In this document: one piece after another, positions 27,701 through 35,437 of the stretch
Layout of the letters: each line of letters starts with the position of its first letter
Position numbering within the stretch: position 1 is the stretch's first letter
Source of the DNA: Bacteroidaceae bacterium
GTDB lineage: Bacteria > Bacteroidota > Bacteroidia > Bacteroidales > Bacteroidaceae
Assembly: GCA_017556045.1 (NCBI GenBank)
Contig: JAFZFF010000104.1
Location: 1 to 61,104 of the forward strand
Length of the DNA: 61,104 bases
Direction: 5' to 3'
Position numbers and translations under genes: made by a program
The notes under the pieces: generated by a model
The model's database searches: none
Told to the model about the DNA's origin: nothing
The model's input: the letters and a program-made list of their open reading frames with translations, nothing else

Positions 27701-27829
27701 AAGGAGAAGTACATCGAGGCTAAGCAATACCTCCTCTCGCTCAAACAAAGCTACCAGGGCTCTGACGATATCGCTGCGATGATATCGACTCGCCTAAAGA
27801 CTTTGGAGCAAGCAACTACACAACAATAA
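24785..27829 (+). CDS. Large tetratricopeptide-repeat protein, periplasmic
   Basis: 1014 residues starting at a GTG codon (KKYVILSLMCAVLSVQAQ is a signal peptide, so this start is favoured). Almost the whole chain is TPR or Sel1-like helical repeats, for example YLEQFAKGAYVIDARYYLG, AFRRFTQMQQANAATSG and DKAEQEVLDYISVSTPHSYW. It resembles YbgF-like or BamD-like scaffold proteins that organise envelope complexes. It lies 15 nt upstream of an outer-membrane barrel gene and probably works with it. No enzymatic domain is visible. Confidence 0.85.
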   Translation: MKKYVILSLMCAVLSVQAQNMGAASDHANLDIQEQQLRKAQLLYNEQSYSIAKELLEDITKGQCTDIQRREAAALLAVIAYKQDAAKAEETIAEYLRVYPDAPDLNRMKALMLLSSYAQQDYAAVMEGMSEVDPDQLNAEERDALILAYALSLMEEERYEDAAAQLCILGLISDKYNDEVTFYTAYTHYIAKRYDEAEAGFEKSSKVAEFHQQARYYLAEIALATKEYAEAEALAVAYLDEFAQDERLSIEMKRIQGEALYAQQRHLQAAIVLEEYLAAADAPKREALYQLGMAHFNSGEYLRAPEVLGMVCDGDDMMTQNAQLHSGLSYLKLGDKNKARLCFQQAAAMTADAKARENAMYNYTVCVHETSYTGFGESVNVLERFLNEFPSSAYADQVNSHLVETYMNTKNYDAALLSIAKIKHPSNIILEAKQKLLYKAGSEAFANGNTSKAIAKFNESLSVGDYDRQTCADALFWRGEAYYRQGDYRQASKDYAQYLSLTTDRKGLTYALALYGLGYAQFVQTNYQEAFRRFTQMQQANAATSGVVDKTTLADAQMRIGDCYFQARQYTAAENAYDKSVSIDPAIADYAIYQKGFAQGLSGRYTDKIGTLTYLVESYPTSDYLDDALYEKGRAYVQLDKGNQAVQVFEQLVNRFPQSQYAPKAGNEIALIYYQNNEIRAAINAYKKVITDYPGSEQANVAMRDLKNLYVEENMVDSYVEFASKAGGLVTIDVSEHDSLTYQAAKLAYARGDEKVAADGFNKYLEQFAKGAYVIDARYYLGCIYYKRNDYNQARGHLQYVAGHRSSKYCEEATRMAADMAYNHRDYASALNSYGDLIGLTNNPSTKLHAQTHRLRAAQALGKLDIITTETAAVLTNSKLAPETANELRYYRAKAYLTQKKNEAAIDDLKKLANDTRNVYGAEGKYLLGQLYYDTRQYDKAEQEVLDYISVSTPHSYWLARSFILLSDVYMKKEKYIEAKQYLLSLKQSYQGSDDIAAMISTRLKTLEQATTQQ

Positions 27830-27844
27830 TCACCCGATACGACT

Positions 27845-29482
27845 ATGAAACGATATTTCAGCATACTATCAGTACTATTTGCAGCTACAGTAGCTGTAGC
27901 ACAGACCGTACCCGGCGACACCATCAACCGCACGGTACTCGTAGAAAGCACCTATAACCCCATCGTCACCAATGCCGTGAAGCGCAACTTCATCCCCGAG
28001 GAAGTGGTGCCCTCAATCAATAGAACAGCCATCGTATATGCCGACAAGGCCATGCCTCTCACCCGTCTGCAACACAAGGCACTGCCTACCGAAAAAGTAG
28101 CCATTGCGCAAGACAAAGGACTACCCGGATACCTGCATTTGGGCTATGGCAACTCACATAACCTCGATGGATTGGCCGCTTATCACTGGCTGATGAATGA
28201 GAAGCATTCGCTCTCGCTCAATGCAGACATCGATGGCATGAATGGCAACATCAAGACACAAGACAATGATTGGTGGTCTTCGCACCTCTATCGTGGCAAT
28301 GCTGACGTCCGCTATCGCTTCACCTACAATCAGGGTGAGCTGGGAGCAGGCTTCACCACAGGATTCGCTGCATTCAACTACCTCACAACAGAGGGTTTCA
28401 ACCCCGACTTGGACATCACAGATCTCCAGTACTCAAGCCGCTTGGGTGGCAATGTATACGCCAAGGTACTCATCGCAGAGCGCTACCGTTACGACGTAAG
28501 CACCGCCTACACCCACTCAAGACAGCAAGCCTACCTCGGCATAGCTGACCCTCACAGTGAAGGTCATTTTCATACAGAGGCTACCATGAGCACCTCATTC
28601 GACAAGTATGGCACAGCCTCTGTGAACATCTCTGACGACTTCTTAGTATACTCTCCCGAGAGCGTATTCGAGGCCATGCATTACTTTACCTTCACTCCAC
28701 AGTGGAGCATCGACTACAAGCGTTACCACTTTGTAGCAGGTGTCAACCTTGACCTCTCAAGCAGCTCATATGCCCGCATCAAGGCATCGCCCGCATGCAG
28801 CATCAGCTACACCTCGGAGAAGAACTTCAATGCTAATCTCTTGCTCGACGGAGGTCACCGCTTGCCCACATACACCTATCTCGAGTCACTATCTCCCTAT
28901 TGGATGCGCACCCCTGAGCTGCAGAGCAGCTACACCTACCTCAATGCCCTGCTCACAGGAAATATGCGCCTTGCCGAAGGATTGCACCTCACCGTCAATG
29001 GAGGTTACCGCGTGATAGGGTCAGCCATCTTTGAAACCATTGCCGATGAGGCACACATGCGATACACCGGATTCGAGAATCGCGATGCACAGCTGCTCCA
29101 CGCTACCACCAAGATTGCCTACGACTACAAGCAGCAGCTCTCATGCTTTGCTCAGGCTACATATAATCATTGGATGGTCGGGGGAGACCGCGCAATACTC
29201 GCCCGTGCTCCCCAACTCGATGCACAGGCAGGCTTCCGCATGACCCTCTTCGGAGCATTGTCAGCACACACAGACCTCCGCTATGTACTCTTCACAGCGG
29301 CGGCTCCTCAGGAACGTGAGAGTTCCATCATCGACTGGGGCCTTGGCTTCCGCTATGCTCTCAACAACAGATGGGCTTTCTTCCTCGATGGTCACAACCT
29401 CCTCAACCATCGTCATCAACTCTACACCGGATACCCCTCACAAGGCATCCACGCTCTTGCCGGAGCTGCATTTAAGTTCTAA
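27845..29482 (+). CDS. Outer-membrane beta-barrel protein (TonB-receptor-like barrel)
   Basis: 545 residues with a signal peptide (1-20, ending VAQ). The mature start has a short conserved VLVESTYNPIVTNAVKRNFIP segment. Barrel strands follow through to a terminal phenylalanine (AGAAFKF), the usual C-terminal signature for BamA-inserted proteins. A plug domain is not recognisable, so this may be a receptor-like barrel without a plug. It is the second gene of the TPR-barrel-DUF4294 operon. Confidence 0.75.
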   Translation: MKRYFSILSVLFAATVAVAQTVPGDTINRTVLVESTYNPIVTNAVKRNFIPEEVVPSINRTAIVYADKAMPLTRLQHKALPTEKVAIAQDKGLPGYLHLGYGNSHNLDGLAAYHWLMNEKHSLSLNADIDGMNGNIKTQDNDWWSSHLYRGNADVRYRFTYNQGELGAGFTTGFAAFNYLTTEGFNPDLDITDLQYSSRLGGNVYAKVLIAERYRYDVSTAYTHSRQQAYLGIADPHSEGHFHTEATMSTSFDKYGTASVNISDDFLVYSPESVFEAMHYFTFTPQWSIDYKRYHFVAGVNLDLSSSSYARIKASPACSISYTSEKNFNANLLLDGGHRLPTYTYLESLSPYWMRTPELQSSYTYLNALLTGNMRLAEGLHLTVNGGYRVIGSAIFETIADEAHMRYTGFENRDAQLLHATTKIAYDYKQQLSCFAQATYNHWMVGGDRAILARAPQLDAQAGFRMTLFGALSAHTDLRYVLFTAAAPQERESSIIDWGLGFRYALNNRWAFFLDGHNLLNHRHQLYTGYPSQGIHALAGAAFKF

Positions 29483-29511
29483 CCCAAGAGATCATCAGTA
29501 CTTTTGTCTCC

Positions 29512-30111
29512 GTGAATAGGGTAATAGGCATAACATTAGGGCTGCTCATGGCATTAGCGATGAGCAGTGAGGCGGCGGCACAAAGCTATATGCAGGGCCG
29601 CGCGGTGTTGCCTATTGAAGTATATGAAGGCGATACGCTGCCCGTGGTGCATCTCAAGGATGTATACATCTATCAGCGCCCAAACTTCCGCAATCGCAGG
29701 CATGAACGCTACTATTGGCGTACAGTGCGCGATGTAAAGAAGACGCTCCCCATAGCACGCGAGATACGCGGGATTATCATTGAGACCTACGAATATCTGC
29801 TCACGATACCCGATGCGAAGAAGCGCGAGGCTCATCTGACTGCCGTAGAGAAGAGCCTGCTCGAACAGTACACACCACGCATGAAGCAGCTCACCTTCAG
29901 CCAAGGCAAGATGCTCATCAAGCTCGTCGACCGCGAGTGTGACCAAACAGGCTACGAGCTCATACGCGTATTTATGGGCGACTTCAAGGCACGATTCTAC
30001 CAGACCTTTGCTGCGCTCTTCGGAGCGAGCCTCAAGCGGGAATATGACCCCGAGCTGGAAGATGCAGAGATCGAGGAAATCATCTATTGGGTAGAGATGG
30101 GCGTACTATGA
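29512..30111 (+). CDS. DUF4294 family protein
   Basis: 199 residues from a GTG start that gives a good signal peptide (NRVIGITLGLLMALAMSSEA, then AAQ). The mature part has the family pattern AVLPIEVYEGDTLPVVHLKD, YYWRTVRDVKKTLPIAREI and KLVDRECDQTGYELIRVFMG. Its function is unknown. It is periplasmic by its leader and sits 29 nt after the barrel gene. A -7-like TACTTTTG ends 5 nt before the GTG. If used, it would make a leaderless transcript. Confidence 0.85.
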   Translation: MNRVIGITLGLLMALAMSSEAAAQSYMQGRAVLPIEVYEGDTLPVVHLKDVYIYQRPNFRNRRHERYYWRTVRDVKKTLPIAREIRGIIIETYEYLLTIPDAKKREAHLTAVEKSLLEQYTPRMKQLTFSQGKMLIKLVDRECDQTGYELIRVFMGDFKARFYQTFAALFGASLKREYDPELEDAEIEEIIYWVEMGVL

Positions 30112-30158
30112 TAGATATGAACACATAAATTGATCACATAATAAACTCAAAATCTCAG

Positions 30159-31394
30159 ATGAAACACCTCTCACTCCTCTCTCTCCTACTCCTCATAACA
30201 GCTTGCGAACATACAAAAAGTACCGATTTCATCGTCACCGTGAGCAATGACCAGTCTTTTGACCGTACAGAGGAGCTGGTGGAAGTCCCCATCGCAGACG
30301 TTGCCGCGAAGGTGGTGCCTATCGACAATGAGCAATACATCATCCTCGATGCTGTGGGCAATCAGATACCCTATCAGATAAGCTTCGACGACAAACTCCT
30401 TTTCCCCGCCACCGTAGAGGCCAAGGGCAAGGCTACATATACCATCGCCGTGGGTGAAGCCATCGAGGTGGAGCCACTCGTATATGGAAGCCACTACCCC
30501 GAACGACTTGACGATATCGCCTGGGAGAATGACCGTATAGCCTACCGCGCCTATGGCCCCGCACTGCAGGCACGAGGCGAGCGTGCCTATGGCTACGACG
30601 TATGGGTAAAGCGCGTGCCCGGACTTGTGGTAGAGCAGCGCTATGCCAATGAACTCAACGCCGACACACAGGCCGAGATAACCCGTCTGCGCAAGGAGCG
30701 CAAGCATGACGAGGCAAACGAGCTCTATCACGCCATATCATATCATGTAGATCACGGCAACGGCCTCGACTGCTATAAGGTAGGCCCCACACTTGGCTGT
30801 GGCACCACTGCTCTGATGGATGGAAATAACATCGTATACCCCTATTGTTGGGATGAGTACGAAATCATTGAGAACGGTCCTCTGCGCTTTACTGTAAAGC
30901 TCACCTACAAGCCCATTGTCATAGGTAAGGACAGCGTGATAGAGACCCGTATCATCTCTTTAGAGCAAGGATCTCAGCTCAACAAGACCACTATCACCTA
31001 CGAGGGTCTAAAACTCGCTACGCCCGTCGCAACAGGCCTTGTCATTCATTCTGAGAATCCCAAAGCATACGCCACAGAGCGCGACAAGGGATACATCGCC
31101 TATGCCGACCTCACCGACAACATCTACAATGACAACGGCATCATCTACGTCGGAGCAGTGATACCCGAACAAGTCAAGGAAACCAAAGCTGCCCTATTCA
31201 CTGAAAAGGAGGCCAAAGAGCGCGGCGCCACAGGCCACGTACTGGCTATTAGCACCTACAAACCCGATAGCCAATATACCTACTATTGGGGTTCGGGTTG
31301 GAGCAAATACGGATTCGACTCCATGGAGTCATGGACCGAATACCTCGACCACTACGCACAACGCGTACGCAATCCCCTGAAGGTGGAGTATTAA
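30159..31394 (+). CDS. DUF4861 family lipoprotein
   Basis: 411 residues. The leader ends in a lipobox (LLLITAC, Cys16). The mature protein is beta-rich with WENDRIAYRAYGPALQARGERAYGYDVWVKR and a long middle region typical of DUF4861, a family often found near pectin or rhamnogalacturonan degradation genes. No such genes are adjacent here. It is 48 nt behind the DUF4294 gene and followed by a terminator, so it is probably the last gene of the operon. Confidence 0.82.
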   Translation: MKHLSLLSLLLLITACEHTKSTDFIVTVSNDQSFDRTEELVEVPIADVAAKVVPIDNEQYIILDAVGNQIPYQISFDDKLLFPATVEAKGKATYTIAVGEAIEVEPLVYGSHYPERLDDIAWENDRIAYRAYGPALQARGERAYGYDVWVKRVPGLVVEQRYANELNADTQAEITRLRKERKHDEANELYHAISYHVDHGNGLDCYKVGPTLGCGTTALMDGNNIVYPYCWDEYEIIENGPLRFTVKLTYKPIVIGKDSVIETRIISLEQGSQLNKTTITYEGLKLATPVATGLVIHSENPKAYATERDKGYIAYADLTDNIYNDNGIIYVGAVIPEQVKETKAALFTEKEAKERGATGHVLAISTYKPDSQYTYYWGSGWSKYGFDSMESWTEYLDHYAQRVRNPLKVEY

Positions 31395-31415
31395 GCTTGG
31401 TACAAAAGCAAAGTT

Positions 31416-31446
31416 AGAGGGTATGTCGTAAGGCATACCCTCTTTC
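31416..31446 (+). terminator. Terminator of the TPR-barrel-DUF4294-DUF4861 operon
   Basis: 10-bp stem AGAGGGTATG/CATACCCTCT with an 8-nt loop followed by TTTC, 22 nt past the stop codon. Confidence 0.75.
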
Positions 31447-31654
31447 ATTATGGGGAGGGAAGAGCACATATTAATTGAAACGAAACATGAGACGTAGCAG
31501 GTGTATTAAATTGCTCACAGTCCTCTCTCGCGCCGCCGCCACATATTAGATAAATTCACCTCACTCGTGTACCGCACAAAACTTTTTATTCATTACAATA
31601 CACAACACCCCATTTTGTCAAAAATATAAGTGACGGTAAAGGGATGAACAAGAC
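31447..31654. other. Intergenic region between two convergent terminators
   Basis: No gene, repeat or RNA was recognised in this stretch between the plus-strand operon and secDF. Confidence 0.5.
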
Positions 31655-31694
31655 AGAAAAGAGAAGCGGGAGATGCCTTGCGACACCTCCCGCT
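31655..31694 (-). terminator. Terminator of secDF
   Basis: 11-bp stem with one mismatch (AGCGGGAGGTG with CATCTCCCGCT) on the minus strand, followed by TCTCTTTTCT. It lies about 45 nt past the secDF stop codon. Confidence 0.75.
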
Positions 31695-31737
31695 CTGCGG
31701 TGAGAACTGATTATTTACGAATCAAGTCCTGTGGGGA

Positions 31738-34707
31738 TTACTTGTTAGCCTTCTTGTTCTTCTTGTTCATCACGAGGTATGCCATAGGAGCGGCAAGGAA
31801 GAGTGATGAGCAAGTACCGTATACAACACCGAGAATCATTGCAAATGAGAAGCTACGGATGCTCTCACCACCGAGGAAGAAGATGAAGAGCAATACGAGC
31901 AATGTGGTCAATGAGGTATTGATAGTACGTGCCAAAGTGGTGTTGAGTGAGTTATTGAAGAGCTCCTTCTTGTCATGCTTGGGATAGAGACCAAAGAACT
32001 CACGGATACGGTCGAAGATTACCACCTTATCGTTGATAGAGTAACCGATAGCGGTGAGGATAGCACCGATGAAGGTCTGGTCAACGTCCATAGAGAAGGG
32101 AAGTACGCCGTGGAGGAGTGAGTAGGTACCCATGATGAGCACTACGTCGATGATGAGGGCGATTACTGAACCTACACTATATGCTACGTTGCGGAAACGG
32201 ATAAGGATGTATACGAAGATTGCAGCGAACGCGAGGATAACTGACCAGATAGCACCACGGAGGATGTCTGAAGCCATGCTAGGACCTACCTTCTGTGAAG
32301 AGATGATAGAGCCACCAGTGTGGTTGTCGCGATCGATGAATACATCGTAGGTGAGGTCGCTGCTGAGGAGCTTAGCGCCCATGAATGCATCGTAGAGGAA
32401 CTGCTCGATTTCAGCATCGATATCCTGTGCATCGTCTTCGATACGGTAGTTGGTGCTGATACGTACAGTCTGACCATCGTTACCGAGAGCGATAACTGAT
32501 ACTGAAGCGTCTTCGCCGATCTTCTCAGCAAGTACTGCCTCAACGGTCTCAGGTACTACAGTCTGCTCAAACTTAACAGTAAAGTTGCGACCACCAGTGA
32601 AATCGATACTCTGGCTCAAGCCACGTACACCGAAAGAAGCGAGGCTAATGAGTACAGCAGCACCGAATACGATGAATGAGGTCTTGTAAGCGCCCATGAA
32701 GTTGAACTTCGGAGTGCGCATCCACTTAGCAGAGAGGTTAGTAACAAAGGTGAGGTTTGTCCACTTCTCCTTGTTCAAACGCCACTCGTATACGAGACGT
32801 GTCAAGAATACTGCAGTGAAGAATGAGCATACGATACCGATAATCAATGTGGTAGCAAAACCACGGATAGGACCTGTACCGAAGTTGAAGAGGATAATAC
32901 CTGTGATGATAGAGGTGATGTTAGAGTCGAAGATCGCAGAGAATGCGTTCTTGTAACCATCAGTGAGAGCCTGCTTCACGGTCTTACCAGCGCGGAGCTC
33001 CTCCTTGGTACGCTCGTAGATAAGCACGTTAGCATCCACAGCCATACCGAGAGTCAATACCATACCAGCGATACCTGACATTGTCAAAGCGGCCTGGAAT
33101 GATGCCAAGATACCGAGTGTGAAGAAGAAGTTGAGGATCAGAGCACCGTTAGCCACCATACCAGGGATGAGGCCGTATACTGCGCACATGTAGATCATCA
33201 AAGCGATGAACGCAAGAACGAATGAGGTGATACCCTGCTGGATAGACTTCTGACCGAGTGAGGGACCTACGATGTCTTCCTGTACGATCTTAGCGGGAGC
33301 GGGCATCTTACCTGACTTTAATACGTTAGCCAAGTCCTTGGTATCCTCCTGTGAGAACTGACCTGTGATCTGTGACTGACCGCCAGTAATCTCGTTCTGT
33401 ACGTTAGGAGCGCTATAGATGTAACCGTCAAGAGCAATTGCGATGGGCTTACCTACGTTCTGCTTGGTAAGCTGAGCCCAACGACGCGCACCTTCGGTGT
33501 TCATTGTCATTGATACGCTGGGACGGCCGTTTACGTCGTAATCGTCATTAGCTGAAACGATAACGTCACCCTCGAGAGGAGCACGACCATTGCGCTGTGT
33601 AGCCTTGATAGCGTAGAGCTCGAAGATCTTACCATCCTCGTCGATAGCCTTAACGCCCCACATGAGCTTAAGGTCGCGGGGGAGAAGAGCCTTCACCTCC
33701 TCACGAGCGAGATACTCATTGATCTGCTTGAGGTCACGGCTGTGAGCGTAACCTACTACGCAACCCTGGTTCTGTACTACCTGGAGCACTGAGAGCAAGG
33801 GGTTCTCCTTCTTAGCCTTAGCGATAGCTGCAGCATCAGCAGCGCCAGCAGCGTTGTCGCCAGTAAGACCAGAGAGGTCTACAGACTCCTCTGCAGCAGT
33901 CTCAGCAGCGGGTGCCTCAGTAGCCTCAGCAGCCTCGGGGTTCTCAACAGCCACGATATCACGGAGTTTGCTATCAGCAGCAGCGAGGAAAGGAGCAACT
34001 TCAGCAGAAGAGTAGGTCTCCCAGAACTCGAGGTTTGCAGAACCCTGGAGGAGTTTTCTCACACGCTCGGGCTCCTTTACACCAGGAAGCTCTACCATGA
34101 TACGACCCATGCTACCCTCGAGCTCCTGGATGTTGGGCTGAGCCACACCGAAGCGGTCGATACGTGTACGGAGCACGTTGAATGAGTTATCAATAGCAGC
34201 CTCTACCTCAGCACGAACTACAGCCTCTACCTCAGCATCGGTGCTCTTGGTATTAACCTTGTCCTTGAGCTGCTGTGTAGCGAAGAGCTCAGCGAGTGTG
34301 CCATCGGGCTTCTGGTTCTTATACTCCTTAATAAATAAGGTGATGAAGTCACTGTTGCTGCTTGCAGCCTGCTTGTTAGCAATGTTTACAGCGTTTACGA
34401 AAGCCTCGTCAGTCTTGTGGTCAGCCAATGCCTTGATTACGTCGGGTACTGAAACCTCGAGGATAACGTTCATACCGCCCTTGAGGTCGAGGCCGAGGCC
34501 GATACCCATCTCGCGCACTTGCTTGAAGGTGTAGATACCTGCATAGACTTTCTTGTTCATAATAGAATCGATATACACCGATTCGCCTCCAGCGTACTGA
34601 GCAGCCTTTTTCTCATGATGGTTGGCTACAAACGTGAAGGAAAGGTAAAATGCGCACACTACTGTGAGCAATACCGCAATTGTTTTTACAAATCCTTTGT
34701 TTTGCAT
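31738..34707 (-). CDS. secDF: Fused protein translocase subunit SecD/SecF
   Basis: 989 residues. The SecD half has a first membrane helix (7-27), GLDLKGGMNVILEV, a periplasmic P1 domain with an Ala/Glu-rich insertion (about 258-300), and the membrane segment GMAVDANVLIYERTKEELR. The SecF half begins near residue 665 (FVFGAAVLISLASFGVRG), has DFTGGRNF, and ends with SINDKVVIFDRIRE and TTLARTINTSLTTLLV. It uses the proton gradient to help pull secreted proteins out of SecYEG. The single-chain fusion is normal for Bacteroidetes. Confidence 0.96.
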   Translation of the reverse strand: MQNKGFVKTIAVLLTVVCAFYLSFTFVANHHEKKAAQYAGGESVYIDSIMNKKVYAGIYTFKQVREMGIGLGLDLKGGMNVILEVSVPDVIKALADHKTDEAFVNAVNIANKQAASSNSDFITLFIKEYKNQKPDGTLAELFATQQLKDKVNTKSTDAEVEAVVRAEVEAAIDNSFNVLRTRIDRFGVAQPNIQELEGSMGRIMVELPGVKEPERVRKLLQGSANLEFWETYSSAEVAPFLAAADSKLRDIVAVENPEAAEATEAPAAETAAEESVDLSGLTGDNAAGAADAAAIAKAKKENPLLSVLQVVQNQGCVVGYAHSRDLKQINEYLAREEVKALLPRDLKLMWGVKAIDEDGKIFELYAIKATQRNGRAPLEGDVIVSANDDYDVNGRPSVSMTMNTEGARRWAQLTKQNVGKPIAIALDGYIYSAPNVQNEITGGQSQITGQFSQEDTKDLANVLKSGKMPAPAKIVQEDIVGPSLGQKSIQQGITSFVLAFIALMIYMCAVYGLIPGMVANGALILNFFFTLGILASFQAALTMSGIAGMVLTLGMAVDANVLIYERTKEELRAGKTVKQALTDGYKNAFSAIFDSNITSIITGIILFNFGTGPIRGFATTLIIGIVCSFFTAVFLTRLVYEWRLNKEKWTNLTFVTNLSAKWMRTPKFNFMGAYKTSFIVFGAAVLISLASFGVRGLSQSIDFTGGRNFTVKFEQTVVPETVEAVLAEKIGEDASVSVIALGNDGQTVRISTNYRIEDDAQDIDAEIEQFLYDAFMGAKLLSSDLTYDVFIDRDNHTGGSIISSQKVGPSMASDILRGAIWSVILAFAAIFVYILIRFRNVAYSVGSVIALIIDVVLIMGTYSLLHGVLPFSMDVDQTFIGAILTAIGYSINDKVVIFDRIREFFGLYPKHDKKELFNNSLNTTLARTINTSLTTLLVLLFIFFLGGESIRSFSFAMILGVVYGTCSSLFLAAPMAYLVMNKKNKKANK

Positions 34708-34753
34708 TTTGTTAATTATTTTATTTTGTTATTTGTTTTTACAACGGCGTCAA

Positions 34754-34809
34754 AGACTGTAAAATCATGGCAATTAAATGATACAGTCTCGAACAAGGGT
34801 GCAAATATA
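34754..34809 (-). promoter_or_regulatory. secDF leader: -7 box and long inverted repeat
   Basis: TATATTTG on the minus strand (34802-34809) is a -7 box about 95 nt before secDF. Inside the leader AGACTGT and ATCAT are mirrored by ATGAT and ACAGTCT (34754-34789), a hairpin near the transcript start. No -33 was recognised. Confidence 0.45.
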
Positions 34810-34909
34810 GGACTTTTTTTCTCAACAGACGATTTATTAGGCAATTATTTGCAATTTTAGCCCCATTTTAAGGGTTATGCAAGCCTTTCGCAACGCTTTT
34901 GCTGGCTAT

Positions 34910-35437
34910 TTATGCCAAAATCTCTGCTTTGAAGCGACTTACCGACTCAATGACCTGACGTACGTCTTCGAGCTGGTCGGCACAGAAGGTATATGTGGCC
35001 TGACTATAGTAGGGCAGGCGCTTTTGTAGGGTAGAGGCGATGTAGCTGCGCAGTTCATCGTCGCTCTTACCTGCAACCAAGGGGCGCTGCACGCGAGCTA
35101 TGGTGAGGCGGGTAAAGATGACATCGACAGAGGCCTCGAGGAAGACGGTGACACCCTGTGCCTTCATGTAGTCCATGTTGTCAAAGAAGCAGGGAGTGCC
35201 GCCACCTGTAGCGATGATGACATCTTCAAACTCGGCCACCTCGTGGAGCATCTTACGCTCGATCTCTCGGAAGGCCTCTTCGCCACGCTCAGCAAAAAGT
35301 TGCGACACAGAGCAGCAGTATCGGCTCTCGATATAGTGATCGAGGTCGACAAACTGCAGGTTGAGATCGCGAGCAAGAGCCTTGCCCAGCGTGGTCTTAC
35401 CTGCTGCCATGAATCCGACAAGCAGGATACGGGTCAT
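34910..35437 (-). CDS. aroK: Shikimate kinase
   Basis: 175 residues from the ATG at 35437, which overlaps the topA stop codon by 4 nt (ATGA). The ATP-binding loop is GFMAAGKTT (residues 8-16). DLDHYIE binds shikimate, ATGGGTPCF is present, and the lid arginine lies in ARVQRPLVAGK. It phosphorylates shikimate in aromatic amino-acid synthesis. It is co-transcribed with topA. Confidence 0.95.
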   Translation of the reverse strand: MTRILLVGFMAAGKTTLGKALARDLNLQFVDLDHYIESRYCCSVSQLFAERGEEAFREIERKMLHEVAEFEDVIIATGGGTPCFFDNMDYMKAQGVTVFLEASVDVIFTRLTIARVQRPLVAGKSDDELRSYIASTLQKRLPYYSQATYTFCADQLEDVRQVIESVSRFKAEILA

